Source: Gyromitra esculenta (Eukaryota > Ascomycota > Pezizomycetes > Pezizales > Discinaceae). Taken from it: a DNA stretch of 64,000 bases. Of the stretch, positions 34,963-48,064 are shown one piece after another. The notes under the pieces are model-generated. The model was not told where the DNA came from, searched no databases, and worked only from the letters and a program-made list of their open reading frames with translations. The stretch is taken from NCBI GenBank assembly GCA_038503075.1, contig JBCAML010000003.1, positions 682,001 to 746,000 on the forward strand. The letters run 5' to 3'. The stretch's first letter is position 1, and the number at the start of each line of letters is the position of its first letter. The translations under genes were made by a program, and so were the position numbers.

Positions 34963-36122
34963 TCACAAGAGATACTTCACAACCTCCATTGCTAGTTTCT
35001 CATGAGCACGTGGTCCAAGGTGAATATCATCCCTAAATACCACCATCAGCATAACTCAAGCACTTAGATAGAAAAACTCCGTGCAAACTTACCACATGAG
35101 ATACTCTTCGGGCCGATCACACACATCGTTTGAACTCTTGGCACAGCCCTCTTTAACTTCATACCATCCATCCTTCGCCTCGTTCCGGATAGCATCAAGT
35201 AACCATTTGTTCATGTTCCAGAACATAATTTTTCCCCTCTTCCAGTTTTTCGCTCTTACATCAAGTCCATGGTTCCATCTCTTCGTTAGATGAACCGCAT
35301 TTTTCAATTGCTCTTCGCGTTTATCCTTCGAATGTCTAACCCGTTTCCAACCCGGAAGCATAGTTCTGTAATTGCCGAATACAGTAAGCTCCAGCTTCAA
35401 TCTAGCGTCCAATGGCAAACATGGGGGCGAAGGAGGAAAAGGGGTCCCTCACACGTCAGGAAGGTACGGAATAAAAACCTGGATTGGATCCGGCGAGTGT
35501 TCATCGACTACATCCAGCTGCTCAAACATCGTGTCCAAGCTCGCGTCTACTGCCGCAACCCCATCCCTTCGGCTGTATCCAGAATACTTCCACACATCGT
35601 TCACGCCAAAAAAGACCGTGAACATGCTCGATCTTTCCTGTTTTACGCCAGCATCCCTGGATCTCTTTTCGGATTCGATCCAGGTCACAACTTGCTTTCT
35701 CAAATCTGGTGCCGTCGAGCTTTCGTTGAAGATGAGATTATCTACCGCGGCCCCATACACCCCTTTTTCGACCGTAGAGACCTCATGAACCGGTGCTGGT
35801 GCAAACGAATCACAGTCGGCGTGGATGTGTGAACAGAGGAGCTCGGTCCAAACACGGGCAGGGGCGGTTGTGGTTCGTTTCCGAAGAGATTCCGGGGGAG
35901 GGATTCCGCTCCATTCATCGCCGAATACAACGAGACGTGAGGGTAGTAGGCCAATTGCTGCGGCACCAATAGTGTCAGTAGGAAAAATAGCAGCCATTCC
36001 TGTTCGAATGAAAATTTACCCTTTCGATATCGAATCTTCAGACCCGTTCGGAAACCACATAGCACCCCTATAAACAAAAGGGAAATAACCAATAATGTAA
36101 TTAAACGAGCTTTAACCCTCAT
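34963..36122 (-). CDS. SGNH/GDSL-type hydrolase with N-terminal membrane anchor
   Basis: Four exons: 36122-36020, 35957-35453, 35401-35093, 35032-34963; introns of 62, 51 and 60 nt. 328 residues. The N-terminus MRVKARLITLLVISLLFIGV is a signal peptide or signal anchor. Block I reads LVVFGDEWSG (residues 43-52): Glu49 replaces the usual Ser of GDS, as in a fungal subgroup with FGDE. Block II YGAAVDN and block III FFGVNDVW (GxND, 152-155) follow. The last exon gives WDDIHLGPRAHEK, carrying the catalytic Asp and His. The fold is that of carbohydrate or lipid esterases; the substrate is unknown. An alternative start at 35997 (no first exon, 307 residues) is also in frame. The nucleophile question makes activity uncertain. 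Confidence 0.82.
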
Positions 36123-39100
36123 ATTCGCTACACAAAAGAAAGTAAAAGAAGCTAGTAAAGGGATATAATTGCAACGCGGTATAGCCCACCAGACTAAATA
36201 TTATAGATTTGAAAAAGAACTGTAAAGACAGAAAGGAAGCACGAACTTCCAAAACCATGAACGCGATGTCAAACAAAGGAGAGACGAGAGACAAGGCAGG
36301 CGGGTTACATTGAGGAAGAGATCCATCTCGATCCACCTTCCCCAACTCTGGAAACTAGGGCTGAGATGACGCGGCACGGACTCTAATGCTTCGTTTCTAT
36401 TTCCAGAAACCGAGGGATGGATTCTTGACCGTTGCAATTCGATGTCCAAATCACCGTGAAGGCCCGTGCGCAACATCAAAAGACGGGTCCGGAAAAGATT
36501 GACAGTACCTTGCAAGGGGTTTCCCGCCCTGTTTCACGAGGTGCAGGTCCTTCTGGAAGCACACCTTTTGGTGCTAGAATGAGAATCTGCGGCAGGTTCT
36601 CCCCATATGTAGGGAACTAGATCCGGGCATCACCAAAGTTCGTTTGCTTGGCGATTGGGTCGAGGTTTTGCGGTGTTTTAACTAACGGTTCGCGCGCGCG
36701 AGAAAAAGCGAATGGATCTGCATGTGATACCGTGATGGTGACGATACATAATATGTTGTACTGGAAAATGCGCATACGAGACTGTGATGGAGTTCGGGTA
36801 GGAGTCCTGTTTTCGCGTTGCCTGCTGTGGGTTCGAAGTAGAACAACCTGGGAGTGGAACCTTTGACAGTCGCAGTTGCATGTCCAATTACGCGGAGGCG
36901 GTCGCCGCCAATCATGCGTTGTCACTCGAGAACCCAATCCTGGTTAGCAGATGCCAGGAGTTGGCATTGGCAACCAGGTAAAACGCCTCTAGGGGATCCC
37001 GGTCCTGCAAGCCAGTTGGCCAGTAGAATGCGCTGGTTTTTTTCGTCACCATGACTCGCATGAACAGCCTGGCCAGCAACAAACCCCCGCGATGGCTCGA
37101 TCTCATTGATCATTGTCAGTAGGTGCCATGTACGGCTTATATTCACCAGCTATCACTCGATAAATCGATCTGAACCCCACTCTTCAAGCGCTATTGATAT
37201 CAGTATCATAACGGAAGAGTTACTTAAGTCTCGGTACCAAAATATCGCCATTCTTCTACCAACGACAGATCTCATAATAAAAATGAGTTAATAATCACAG
37301 GCTACCAACCACAAATCCGCTGCCAACAATATTTGACTTGACTTCAACCCTGTAGCATTGTATGCCTAGAAGCTAGATCGAGGGTTGTGAGAGCTGGAGA
37401 AATAGAACGAGAAAGGTAGAAATGATACCATACTTTCGGGGTTTCAACCATCAAGTCGGAACCTAGGCGGTTATCGCTCGGGTTAGCCCCGAAGCTTTCC
37501 TTCGCCAGCTAGCTGCAGGCACATTCCAGCACTCGATTCAGCTGCAAAAATAAAATCTAGCTTGGCTTATGTGCCATAAGCCCCGAAAGTACATATGAGT
37601 ACACATCACTATGTCTCAGCCTCAAAGGCTTGTAATCAAGCAATATAGGTAGGTACGGTTTTAAATTTCATCTAGGTCTGAATTACTGTGGGCTGGTCTT
37701 TAATTATTGGCCAGCATTCCGCTTCATCAACTGTGCCGATGTAACGCCGAAATCGCACCAATTTCCTTGGCTGCTGGAACGAGCTATTTGTTAACTGGTC
37801 CCCAACCCTATTTTTTGGGTGTTCACCCGGCGTTCCGTAGATTTACCCCATATTCTCAGAATGAGGCTTGTCTAAGTGCATAGGCGATATATGCTAAACC
37901 CTGATTTTGTACTCAGGAACAATAATATTTGATAAAAATTGTCTTGTACAGTCTCCAGATTAAGAGACTTAAGAATCATCCAGCTCCGACTGATGGAAAC
38001 CCACGAACGGAGTTCCGGCCCGAAGGATTAAAAAAAACAGGGTGGTGTATAGTACTTTCGCGTCCGACACAGGGTTAGGGTTTATTCTCACCACCACCCA
38101 GTAAGAGAATGCAAACCCATGGCGTCGGTGAACTTGCATAGAACACTTTATCATACCAGATCACCGGGAAGAGAGGTTTTTTTTTAGCGGATATTCCACG
38201 GATGGTTTCCTAGGCAACAGGCAGAGGGCACACAGTTTCTCGTGACTTGAGATTTTGTCAAGGTACATGAACCTCATAACTCTAGGTAGCCATGTTGGAC
38301 AGGTATACGGTGGCACAGCACAGCACAGCACAGCGTAACGCAACCCCAGCATATGTACCTATGAGTCGTTAAAAGCAGATCGTTGATTAAAATCGAAGCC
38401 CTAGTAGTCATAAGCGAGTTTGGGGATGCGGGGAAGAAAAGAGGATGGGAGGGGTTTTACCACCGGTAAAACAATCGAAATAAAATCTCCATGATTATAT
38501 CAATAGCTCTTCTGGGGATTTATGGTGAGTACCATGGTCTATGTTAGCATGGGGGATTCTGGTGGATGAATGAACTGTTATCTTCGGACAGGCAAGTTTC
38601 CAATGTGTTATGGAAGAAGTGTATTTTGGAAGCGAGCGAAGCGAATTCCCGGAAAGAGATGCGCGCGATTTCAGTGTGACATTCTGCATTGATCAAGGGT
38701 GGGATAGATTCTAGTATGATTTATACTGTTTGGGTTGTGCACCGGCGTTGAAAATGAGTGATGTTACGTGACGGTGATAACGAGTGATTGCACGTGAACG
38801 TGTTTCTAGATTCTAGCATGCGATAACCGGATTTTTTTGTTGCTGCTTGAAATTCTAAAAAATGCTGTGTGGCTCAGTAGGTATGCTGTGTTCACCGTTT
38901 ATGTGCATAGGGAGTCATGGCTAACAAGGATGGTGCGGAACAACGCAAAAGAAACCAGGGTCTCTGGAGCCTGTTTCTGTTGCTCTTTCTCGACCCCTTT
39001 TCTCTTTCGCTCTTGATGGTCGAACCGTCTGGCGTCCGCCCCTTTCGCTTCAGGCCCCTGGGCTCAGTTGGAGTCCAACCCGTCTCTTTTTTTTTTTCCA

Positions 39101-40950
39101 AAGCTGCAACTGTTCTCGGTTGCCCGTGGGTCTGCGGGATGCTGTCTTTCCTCCGGAATCGGGGGGAGGGGTGCTTGTTTGTTGGCTCTTTTGCAACTTT
39201 CCCCTCTCTTCATCCATCTTCTTGCTTTCTTTCGGCATACAGCAAACATCAACCAACGCACACTCGGCTAGTTTAATCGGTCGGAATTCGCATGTTTTTT
39301 TGAGGACACTCTCAGCATCAGCGATAACTATAGCATCCAACGCCTGTCATACGTCAAATACGTCAAATACGCTGTAATCTCTTTTTTTCACTCTGTTGAC
39401 GACTGGCAGCATTCGCAGCATGCAGGCGAATCAAAGCACAGTCGCTACAAAGGCTGCGGCTGCTACGAGTACATGGCAAACACACCTAACGGAAACCACA
39501 CCACGGTGTGTACTTCAAATACACAGAAGGCTGGATACTTTTTCTATATGACTCATTTACGGTTCTAAAATACCAACTAACCACGTTTCCTATTATTTAT
39601 TGTCGTTGATTTCTATGATCCTGTCTGTGACTGACTGGTGGCGGTGGCGATGCTGATGTTTGGTTTTGGAGGTTTGGCTAACGAAGTGGTTTACGTGTCT
39701 TGACTTTTTGTCTGCGGATGTGGCGGGCGATACAGAGTGGGTTAATTAATGTCTTTTTTATTTTCAGCGATTTTCTCTAACAGCAGTTTGTTTTTGGGAA
39801 ATGGTGAAAAGGGGGATACGGTAGTTATCTGCAGGCGTGAGATTCCGCGAGGAATCAACCAATAAGCCACCCTGGTATAGAGTTCCTTCCCGGCGGGGCT
39901 AGGGTTGAAATGCACGAATCTCTTGGCGTTCCGAATCGCCTGCTAGTCTCAGCCAGTGGGGCCGAATACAAAAGGAAGCACTTTCCCACGCAGTCTCTTC
40001 TCCCTCTTTGCTGTCCATTTTGCGGCCCTCCTGAAGTTTTGCATCTTATCTCTCCATCGCGACACGAAAACGAGCCACCACGCATCAGCAGGCATTAAAA
40101 GCGGCTTAAAAAAAAAGGACCTTTCTGAAGAAAGCCCAGAAGAGATAAAATTTATTTATTTATCTTGCCCTAGTTGACTCCTATTTTTTTTTGTTTTTTT
40201 TTCCCGTTGCCCATTCTATTCTAAATCGGAAATCGCGTGGCGCGTCTGGTCATCAAAAGGCGAAAAAGGCTGAGTCATTAAGGCTGCCTGGGCTTTAAAG
40301 CACACTTACCCTGCCAGGCTCTCTCTTCCCTCTTCTCTTTCTCTTTCTCTGTCTTGTTGTCGACGCACCACCACAGCCAGCATCCATCGGTAACCGCTCC
40401 ACCCAACCGCCGTGCCCTCCACCATAATCTCCCGCGCTACTACCCCTCTTTTCGCTTTCTCTATACTTCTACGCAAGGCCACCACATCACCACGCACTAA
40501 CACACAGCCCTGGTGCTTACTACTCGCTAACAGTCCCTTCTGCGCCTAAGGTGGTACAACGCTCTGAGGCTCCTCTCCGCTGTTGCCATTGCCAGCGTAG
40601 CCACACAACAACCACCATACGGTTGTCTACCCTGGTCTGTCAACTACCACCATCCTTACACCATTCCTAGGTCCCTTCAACCGTCATATTTCCATACCCC
40701 CCATCGATAATCGTCCCGCCCCCCCCACCCCCCAATCCATTTATCATCCCATCCTTTTTATCCATCATTCATCAGTGACATCCATCGCCTTTATCAGTAA
40801 TCACCCACAACCATCAATACTGCTGTTTCGTCCCGCTTTCAACCCGTTGATACCTAGCGCGTCCATCCTGTTGTTGTCGCCGCTGGTGGGCGTGAAGGTG
40901 AATCTGCTACCCCTGCCGCTGTAACGAGCTTTGGTTCATTTCCATTTTCT
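36123..40950. other. 4.8-kb spacer upstream of the BET gene
   Basis: No gene I can support. It holds a (CACAG)n run at 38314-38334, an 11-bp inverted repeat TACTTTCGGGG/CCCCGAAAGTA (near 37431 and 37583), and two loosely similar stretches near 36425 and 36865. From about 40300 to the ATG the sequence is pyrimidine- and CA-rich, as expected of a long fungal leader for the BET gene. ORFs of up to 119 codons near 38.9-39.4 kb look random. Confidence 0.45.
38314..38334. repeat. (CACAG)n microsatellite
   Basis: About four copies of CACAG/GCACA in a row, seen directly. Confidence 0.75.
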
Positions 40951-43692
40951 ATGGCAGTGATGAGTCCACAGCTGTCGGCTAGCAACCATTCACACGATCA
41001 GAAGCCCGATACAGCTGTTCCCGCATTGGCAGAGGCGGGCAATGCTGTACCGCAGGGGACGATGGCGATGGACTTGGATGTTCACGGGTGAGTTTGCCCT
41101 GTTCCTGTCTGCTGCTTGTCGCTTCTCCCCTGCCCTTTCCTCTGCCCACTGTCACCATATCTCGCCATGTATCTCCTCGAGATGCGTCTTGAGTGGGAAT
41201 TGCGTTGCTTTGAGATGTGGTGCTTTGGTGGAATTTTCTCCTGTATCCTTTTTTTCCATCACTGTTTTATTTTTTCTATATGTGTTTCTGAATATATTGT
41301 ATTTACATTATCTTTCCGTTACTTTAGTACGATCAAACAAGATGAATCTACCTCCGCTCCTCTACCAGACTTTGCTCCATCGTCACCGAGGGATGATATC
41401 AACAGCAACGGAGTTCGCGCTTCGTTCGTGAATGGCAATGCTTCGGCGAAAAAAATAAATGCACCTCCATCGCCACCAATACCTTCTCCTCCACTGCATC
41501 AAGCAGATAGTGCACAAGATCTTTCTGATTTGCATATTACTTCACCTGCTGCTGGCGCCTCGATTGCGTCGTTTCATGAGAATGAGCGGGCTGCTGTAGA
41601 GGAAGGATCAAGTGAGAAGGTAGAGGGAGAAGCTGGGAATGAGCGAAAAGGTGGTGCATCAAATCAAAAGCTGAAGTCGTCAACGTCGAGTGGTGCGTCC
41701 ATGACTAGCGATCATTCGATGGCTGATGCTCCCTCGGTCAAAACATCACGGGAAAGAGAGGAAGATGACAATGAAGGACCCCCATTGAAGCGGGCTAAGA
41801 CAGAGGAAATGGATACATCATCTTCGTTTGGAGCGCCTTTGTACCATTCAACAGATCCGATGACACCGGCGCAATTGAAATGGACTATCGGTGTCGTTCG
41901 AAGTCTGCGACGTACTAAGGATGCTCGCGCCTTTTCTATGCCGGTTGATGCCGAGAAGCTAAACGTGCCAACGTATTACGAAATTGTTAAGAATCCCATG
42001 GATCTTCAAACAATGGAGAAGAAGTTGCATAGCAATGAGTATATGTCACCAAAGGCTGTTCTCGACGATTTTAATTTGATATTGTCAAACTGCGTTCTGT
42101 TTAATGGCACTGAGCATCCAGTTACCGAGCTATCGAGAAGTATGCAGGCTGCTTGGGATAGACAGATGAAAGGGTTTCCACCATCTAATGCTCCGGAAGC
42201 GGAGAAGCCGAAGTCGTCAAAAAAAAAGGGCGGAAATCAGAGACCATCATCTGCGAAAGCGCCCAAGCCTGCCCAGATAAAGAAGGAGCCCAAAACAGTT
42301 GCGCAATCTCCTGTCGCAGCTTCCCCTACATTTGGCCTTCGGCCATCTGGCATTCCGCAGATCCGCCGCGATTCGACTGCTGGTGATGGCAGGCCAAAGA
42401 GAGAGATACACCCACCTGCCCCGAAAGATCTACCGTACTCAGACGTGAAACCCCGACGCAAGAAGAACGCCTCAGAGTTGAAATTTTGTGATATGGTTTG
42501 CAAGGAGCTTACAAAAAAAACCCACGAGGCATATGCCTTCCCTTTTTACACACCTGTTGATCCTGTAGCCCTGAATATTCCTGATTATTTCAAAATTATC
42601 AGGGAGCCAATGGATCTTGGTACTATTCAATCGAAACTGAAGACCAACCAGTATGAGACTGGCCATGATTTCGAGAAGGATATCCGTTTGATGTTCAAGA
42701 ATTGTTACCGGTTCAATCCTCCGAACCAGGCAGTACATTTAATGGGGAAACGTCTTGAGGGTGTATTTGATCAAAAATGGGCCGAGAAGAGCAAATACAC
42801 AAGGGAAAACCCAGGCAGTCATTCTCCCGTTTCCACATCACCGCCACCTGAGGAACATGAGGAAGAGATGAGCGAGGAGGAAGGTAATCAGCCGGATCTT
42901 GCTGCCCTAGAACAGCAACTTGAAATGATGAAGGATCAGATTTCGTCCTTGAAGAAGGGGCAAAAGAAGAAGACACCACCGGTTTCGTCGAATTCCAAGT
43001 CGAAAGGCAAGCCTGGTCCTTCAAGAAAGAACTCAACAGCTGCGTTACCACCACCTCCGTCGAAAAAGAAGAAGGGAGGCAAGGGCCAGAAGGATGTTCC
43101 ATACATCAACTTGGAACAGAAGACTGAACTATCTGAAAGGATAAACAACCTTCCCCACGGCAAGATGGCTTACGCGCTCAACATGATTAAACAAAACATG
43201 CCTGATCTTGATAACGTATGTATTTGTTATGTGTTCGTTGGACGTCTTCCTGGGACGTGCTAATAAATAGTTTAGGGCGCTGGTGACGAAATAGAACTTG
43301 ATATTGATGAACTGGATGCTCAAACCTTGTACAAACTTTACGCATACGTATCGAAGCATGCACCTCCCCTAGAGACCAAGTACGTTCCCCCACCACCTCC
43401 GCCTCGACCTGTAGCCGAGCCAAAAGCGAAAAGCAAAACTACATCGAAGCCAAAGAAGAACAAGCCCATGTCAGCGATCGAACAGGAGGCCAAGATCAAG
43501 GATCTGCAGGCTAGGTTGCAGAACTTCGACAATCCTACCCCACAACCCTCCGCTCCTGGTAAGTCGTTCCATAACCGTTTTCGTTGTGAACCGTCATTAA
43601 CTTGGGGTTTTTTGTCAGCTGCCATAGATAATGCGGATAGTGATTCTAGTGATGATGATGAAAGTTCGGGTTCGGAAAGCGAAGAGGAATAG
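40951..43692 (+). CDS. BET-family double bromodomain protein (Bdf1-like)
   Basis: Four exons: 40951-41087, 41328-43215, 43276-43558, 43619-43692; introns of 240, 60 and 60 nt. 793 residues. Bromodomain 1 is at about 223-330 (FSMPVDAEKLNVPTYYEIV, acetyl-lysine Asn in VLFNGTEHPV); bromodomain 2 at about 428-535 (FPFYTPVDPVALNIPDYF, Asn in YRFNPPNQAV). The NET domain follows at about 637-710 (LSERINNLPHGKMAYALNMI, then DEIELDIDELD after the third exon begins). An acidic Ser-rich tail (SDSSDDDESSGSESEEE) ends it. These proteins read acetylated histone H4 and recruit TFIID and other complexes. The acidic Ser/Asp stretch and Lys-rich linkers match Bdf1. The long first intron (240 nt) is unusual for this window. 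Confidence 0.95.
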
Positions 43693-46600
43693 AGTACTTC
43701 TCTTTATGTGGAATTTGCGGCCATAAATTTTATTTTTGCAAATGGGATCGCAAGCGGAATTCAGATGCCTTTTTCCATTCACCAAAAAGCGGGGTTGAGT
43801 CCATTGTTTCGGCCCATGCCATCGTCGTTGTCGTCCTCTGAAATATTAAGTATAATCGTCAGTCAGCTTTTTTAATTCTATCCATGATACAGAGGATATT
43901 AAAGGAACAGCCTATCTTGCCACGGCGAGTGGTAAACTTAGAGGATTGACCTATGCCTAAGAGGGAGGAATGCTGAAGGAGATGGATGTTGTATTCCGTC
44001 GAACGATGAATCAATGTGGTATGAAAAGTGACGGGTAATTGGTGGTGCTTCCTAGAGGCAATTCCGGACCGATAGTTATTTTTTTTTGTCTTCACCTAAC
44101 CCATTTGTTAGTTTCTTGTATCTTTATTTTAACATTTTTTTTCTTTTTGTGCCATTTTCCCCATCCATCCTCTCGACTGATCTGTCGAGCGTAAGGATGA
44201 GCGAGGAGAAATTTCCTTGTCTGTGTTAAAAACGGAGAATGAGTCTTGTTAGTTTGGTGAAGGAAGGGAGGCACATCTTTGATGTTTGATGACTAGGGTT
44301 TCTTTCTCCTTTTCTCTTCTCGGAAGTCTTTGGGTACGACAATCAAACTTTTGTATGATACATTGCATGCTTCACGGGGTCTTTTTTTGTCGCTTATTTC
44401 TTCGAGGCGACGGCGCAATTCATGTGTCTTTTTCTCATCTGGGATTATTCTTTCCATATATCTGGACGACACTTGGCCCGGAATAGAAGATATTTTTTTG
44501 TCGGGGATTTTTTGTTTCTTTTTCTTCTGGTGGGGACTGTTCTGCGTAGTATCGTCGATTTTTGGTCGACTGCGATTTTCTTATCAGTATTTTTTTGACT
44601 AGGAAAATCTGGGTGTGAGATTGTAAATATAACATGGATTTTTTTTTTGCCAACACCTTTATAAAAGTATATGTTCCCTAGGTTCATTTCTACCCCTACT
44701 ATCCTAAGTCGCTGCGCACCATAGGATGTTCTCTCACCGTAAGCTGGATAGGTTATCGTTAGGCTTTTGGCCTATTCAGAATAGTGCTGATGATGGAGAG
44801 GCCACAGCGAGCAGAAAGGCTGCTGGGATAGGTATGGAACTGGTATATTTTCTCGACTCGGAGGGTCTTAGGGGGAACTCAAGCTGGTACCGGGAGTAGA
44901 GAGGAGCAGTCGATTTATTCTCACTGTGCAAGAGCGGATCTCGGCTGAGACTTGCTTTTGGCTTTGTCTGAGTTGTGGGATGTGAGATGTGTCGTTCCTC
45001 TATACGGGCAAAGAGGTATATGAAAACGGAAGAAGCCTCGTGGATATTTCCTGAGGAGTAGGCAGGGGAGGAATTTTTGCTGAGAAATTAGTATATTGCT
45101 TTTCGATTCTTGGATTTCGAAAGGTAGAAAAGCGTAGGTCTTTGTTGATGGTAATGGGGGGATGATGGGATAGTGGGGGGGTGTCTTGGTGCGGTTTTGA
45201 AGGTTATCCTATTGGGTAGCTAACTACGTTTTATGGGGGTTTTCTCTATTACGTTTAGGGCGCCCAATTACTATTTTTTTTTTATGACGACTGTGTCCAT
45301 AACATGAATTTATGGTTTTGAGAAAAAATTTGAGATACAAGCAAGATCTACACCATCTCGCGCGTTGATCAACTCTTTTTTTAGTTATGTGATTCGTGAA
45401 AGAAGGCGTCTGTGATTATACCTACAGATATATGTTTGTGTCGTAACCATTTTTTTCAGCTCCTGTTTATAGAGGACCGAGTTTGTTCCTTGCCTAGTAT
45501 TTTACCTTTATTTCCAGGTTAATATCAAAGAAGGTATCTTTAACAACCGAGCCAAGGTTAGGGGTATTATTGCAGGGAGGGGAATAAAACTACATGTATG
45601 TATATTGAATTCGACAAAAATCGTAGGTCAATAGCCTTCGGAACATTAATTCTAATGATGATTTTTATGCTAAGAGCTTTTTCAGTTCTTTACAAAATCA
45701 CTTCATGATGACTTTCCTTAGTCCTACTATCTATGGTGTTGGTTGATCTAGGAACCGGCTTGTCATCACTCCCTCTAGAGCTATAAGGCATGAACATCGT
45801 AGTAAAATCATCGGTAACTGTACAGCTTTGCCGCAAGGCTATCTGGTACGATCCAGTCGTTTTCATTCTGCTAAATCATATCGTCCATCTTTTCTCTATC
45901 AAAGGCTGGTCGGATGAGACGACTTATGACACAACTGTCAACCTACCCCTCCTTGCAGAAGGCAAAATGAGCTGGAGCTCTTTGTATAGTGACACGGGGT
46001 CGAGATTGGGAGCTAGAGTTTGGCACAAAAGTTTCGGAGATGTGTTGAAGGAGGATACCTAAGTTCTAGGGTTGAATTATTTTCAGACCGAAGTACTTCC
46101 TAGTAAGTTGTATTTTCGCGATCTATGGCTGTTCGGTAATTTGGTTAACCTAAAGAGCAATAATCTAGGAATAAGTTCTGCTGTGGTAGTTTGTGATTGC
46201 GGCATACAAGGTTCTCCGTCGAACGAGTGTATTCTTATTATCGGATTTCAACTAAAGTCTCTATGGGTCATTCGTGAATCTATGGCTAGCAAAAGTTGCT
46301 AAAAGGTTATGTCTGGCTTGAAGTTCCGCTAGATTTTATGATCTTCCCGCTAACCCTAAACGTTTCAGTTGTTCTAGCATATAACCCCAAGCTCTTGATG
46401 AGGCTGGCTGCTATTATACAACTTTTATTTGTTGGTTTGACACTATACAGGGGCCAAGGCACACATCAAAAGAGAGCCAGGTACACAGCATATTATCTAA
46501 CCATTATTCCGGATGCTATCATGTCATTTCACAACCTAGTGAAGGCTGTATATATTACTGACTATTCTACAAGATACTCGGTCCGAAATAGTATTATGGA

Positions 46601-48064
46601 GGGAGTAGTCACGGGGTGATCAGTTCTCAGTAACTGTGGGGAACTTACAGCGTGGAACAAAAATGAGACAATATACGGAAGCCATGGTATTTCGGGGATA
46701 AGAGAATTTTGATGGAAATCAAATCATAACAGTAACGGGGCATCGATGTCGTCTATAGAGGCGAGCGGGCCTGAATCAGGGCGGCCAGAGAAATGGATCG
46801 TGGAAACCGGACGAAAATTGGAGTGTGCCTAGGCGCTAGTGGATAGAAATTATTTCTGAGGCCTCTTTGGAGTTATAGAAATGCCGCCCACGGTTGTGGA
46901 TAGAGTTGTAAAAGGGAGCCCTCCAAAGGATGCTTCTCACTACATCATTTCTATTCTAAACGTTGATATATATCTTACTCCACCTGAGGAGATTATAGAT
47001 ATATTTGGGTGACACGATTCCTTAGGCGATCAAAGCTTAGAGTGCCTTTCTTGCTTATCCAGGTGTTACCGCGTATCTTGATTACCGTCCTCATGAAGTT
47101 TCACCTAGGCGAAAGGATAATTTCGGAACGCTCTCGGATTATGTATTGGCTAGTGGGCGGGCAGCTTTGTAGGGGACTGATAAAATCCTTTAAACATGTT
47201 ACTATTGATTTACTGGCTTATTGACTTATGGCACACTTAAACTTAGAAGACATAGGTTTAACATGGGTAGTAGATCATTCCTCACTTTTTTGCGTAATAT
47301 GGTTGAGTTCCTGTGCGCAGTTTTTGTGGTTTTGACACCGAGCATCGCCGTTTTATTGTGTGGAATCAAATTTTGAAATATGAGGTATATAAATGGTTTG
47401 GCAGAGAAGGGGGATTTGGATGTATGAGAACTTTTGGTATCTGTGGGTAGTAGGTCTTCTAGTGGGTGTTTTCTTAGGCCAGAGGCTATTTTTGTTGGAT
47501 AGTAATTTATTGTAGAGCTGGGTTCTTAGTCTCCATATCTCTTTGCTTTCCTTTTTCCAGCTTGGCTACATATAATTTCTCTATTTTGTATTTGTGTTTG
47601 GGGGTAATTATAATTCTATAGATTTCTACTAGTGTGTGTAACGGACTTTGCCAAGAAACCGCATAAAGAAGATGTGCAAGTAGCAATAGTAATAATTCTT
47701 CATACCGAGAACGTACGAATAGGTATACGTAAATATGTGTGGTAGTAGTTATATGTAGAGATACAGGGAAGATGGTTCATAGTCCAGTGTTAATGTTGGT
47801 GTCCAAAAGCAGCCATGCTGTTGCGGATCGGGATGGGTACCTGCAGAGTGGCCCGTGATATCCCTGCAGGGTTCAATTCCACGATCTATGAAATCATCAC
47901 TCATTCCTCACCATCGTGAATTCCGTGATGAGTCCTATCCCTGGCGTTGTGCATATCTATATGTACCCTCATGTATGACCCAAAAATGTAGCACCAACCC
48001 CTTGGGTGCATTTACAGTTGTGTTTGCCCTCCCTCTCCCTCTCACAATCGTCTTCTGTGGAAAA
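43693..48064. other. 4.4-kb spacer with a decayed gene
   Basis: T-rich near the BET 3' end (43.7-45.4 kb), then a stretch with relic coding signal from about 45.8 to 47.2 kb, given separately. One TACATGTA lies at about 45592. The last 800 bases should hold the promoter of the FAD oxidoreductase gene. Confidence 0.45.
46296..46640 (+). pseudogene. Decayed fragment of a fungal multi-pass membrane protein
   Basis: The frame reads WLEVPLDFMIFPLTLNV, then YTAYYLTIIPDAIMSFHNLV and DYSTRYSVRNSIMEGVV before a stop. That order resembles a family of fungal integral membrane proteins with conserved LTVIPYxIMSxxNLxG...P(D/E)YxTxYxVRSxxMxEA, which I recall from memory and have not searched. Hydrophobic runs before it fit membrane helices. 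Only about 108 codons are open; upstream frames (45790-46302) and a downstream one (47009-47224) are short and shifted. The pattern fits a gene broken by stops and frameshifts. Confidence 0.35.

Noticed and set aside
38917..39276. 119-codon plus-strand ORF
   Set aside because: Composition is Phe/Leu/Ser/Pro-rich from pyrimidine runs; no start context or domain, and overlapping ORFs exist on both strands.
47820..47895. tRNA-like segment with GGGTTCAATTCC
   Set aside because: T arm and acceptor do not form proper stems; no credible anticodon loop.
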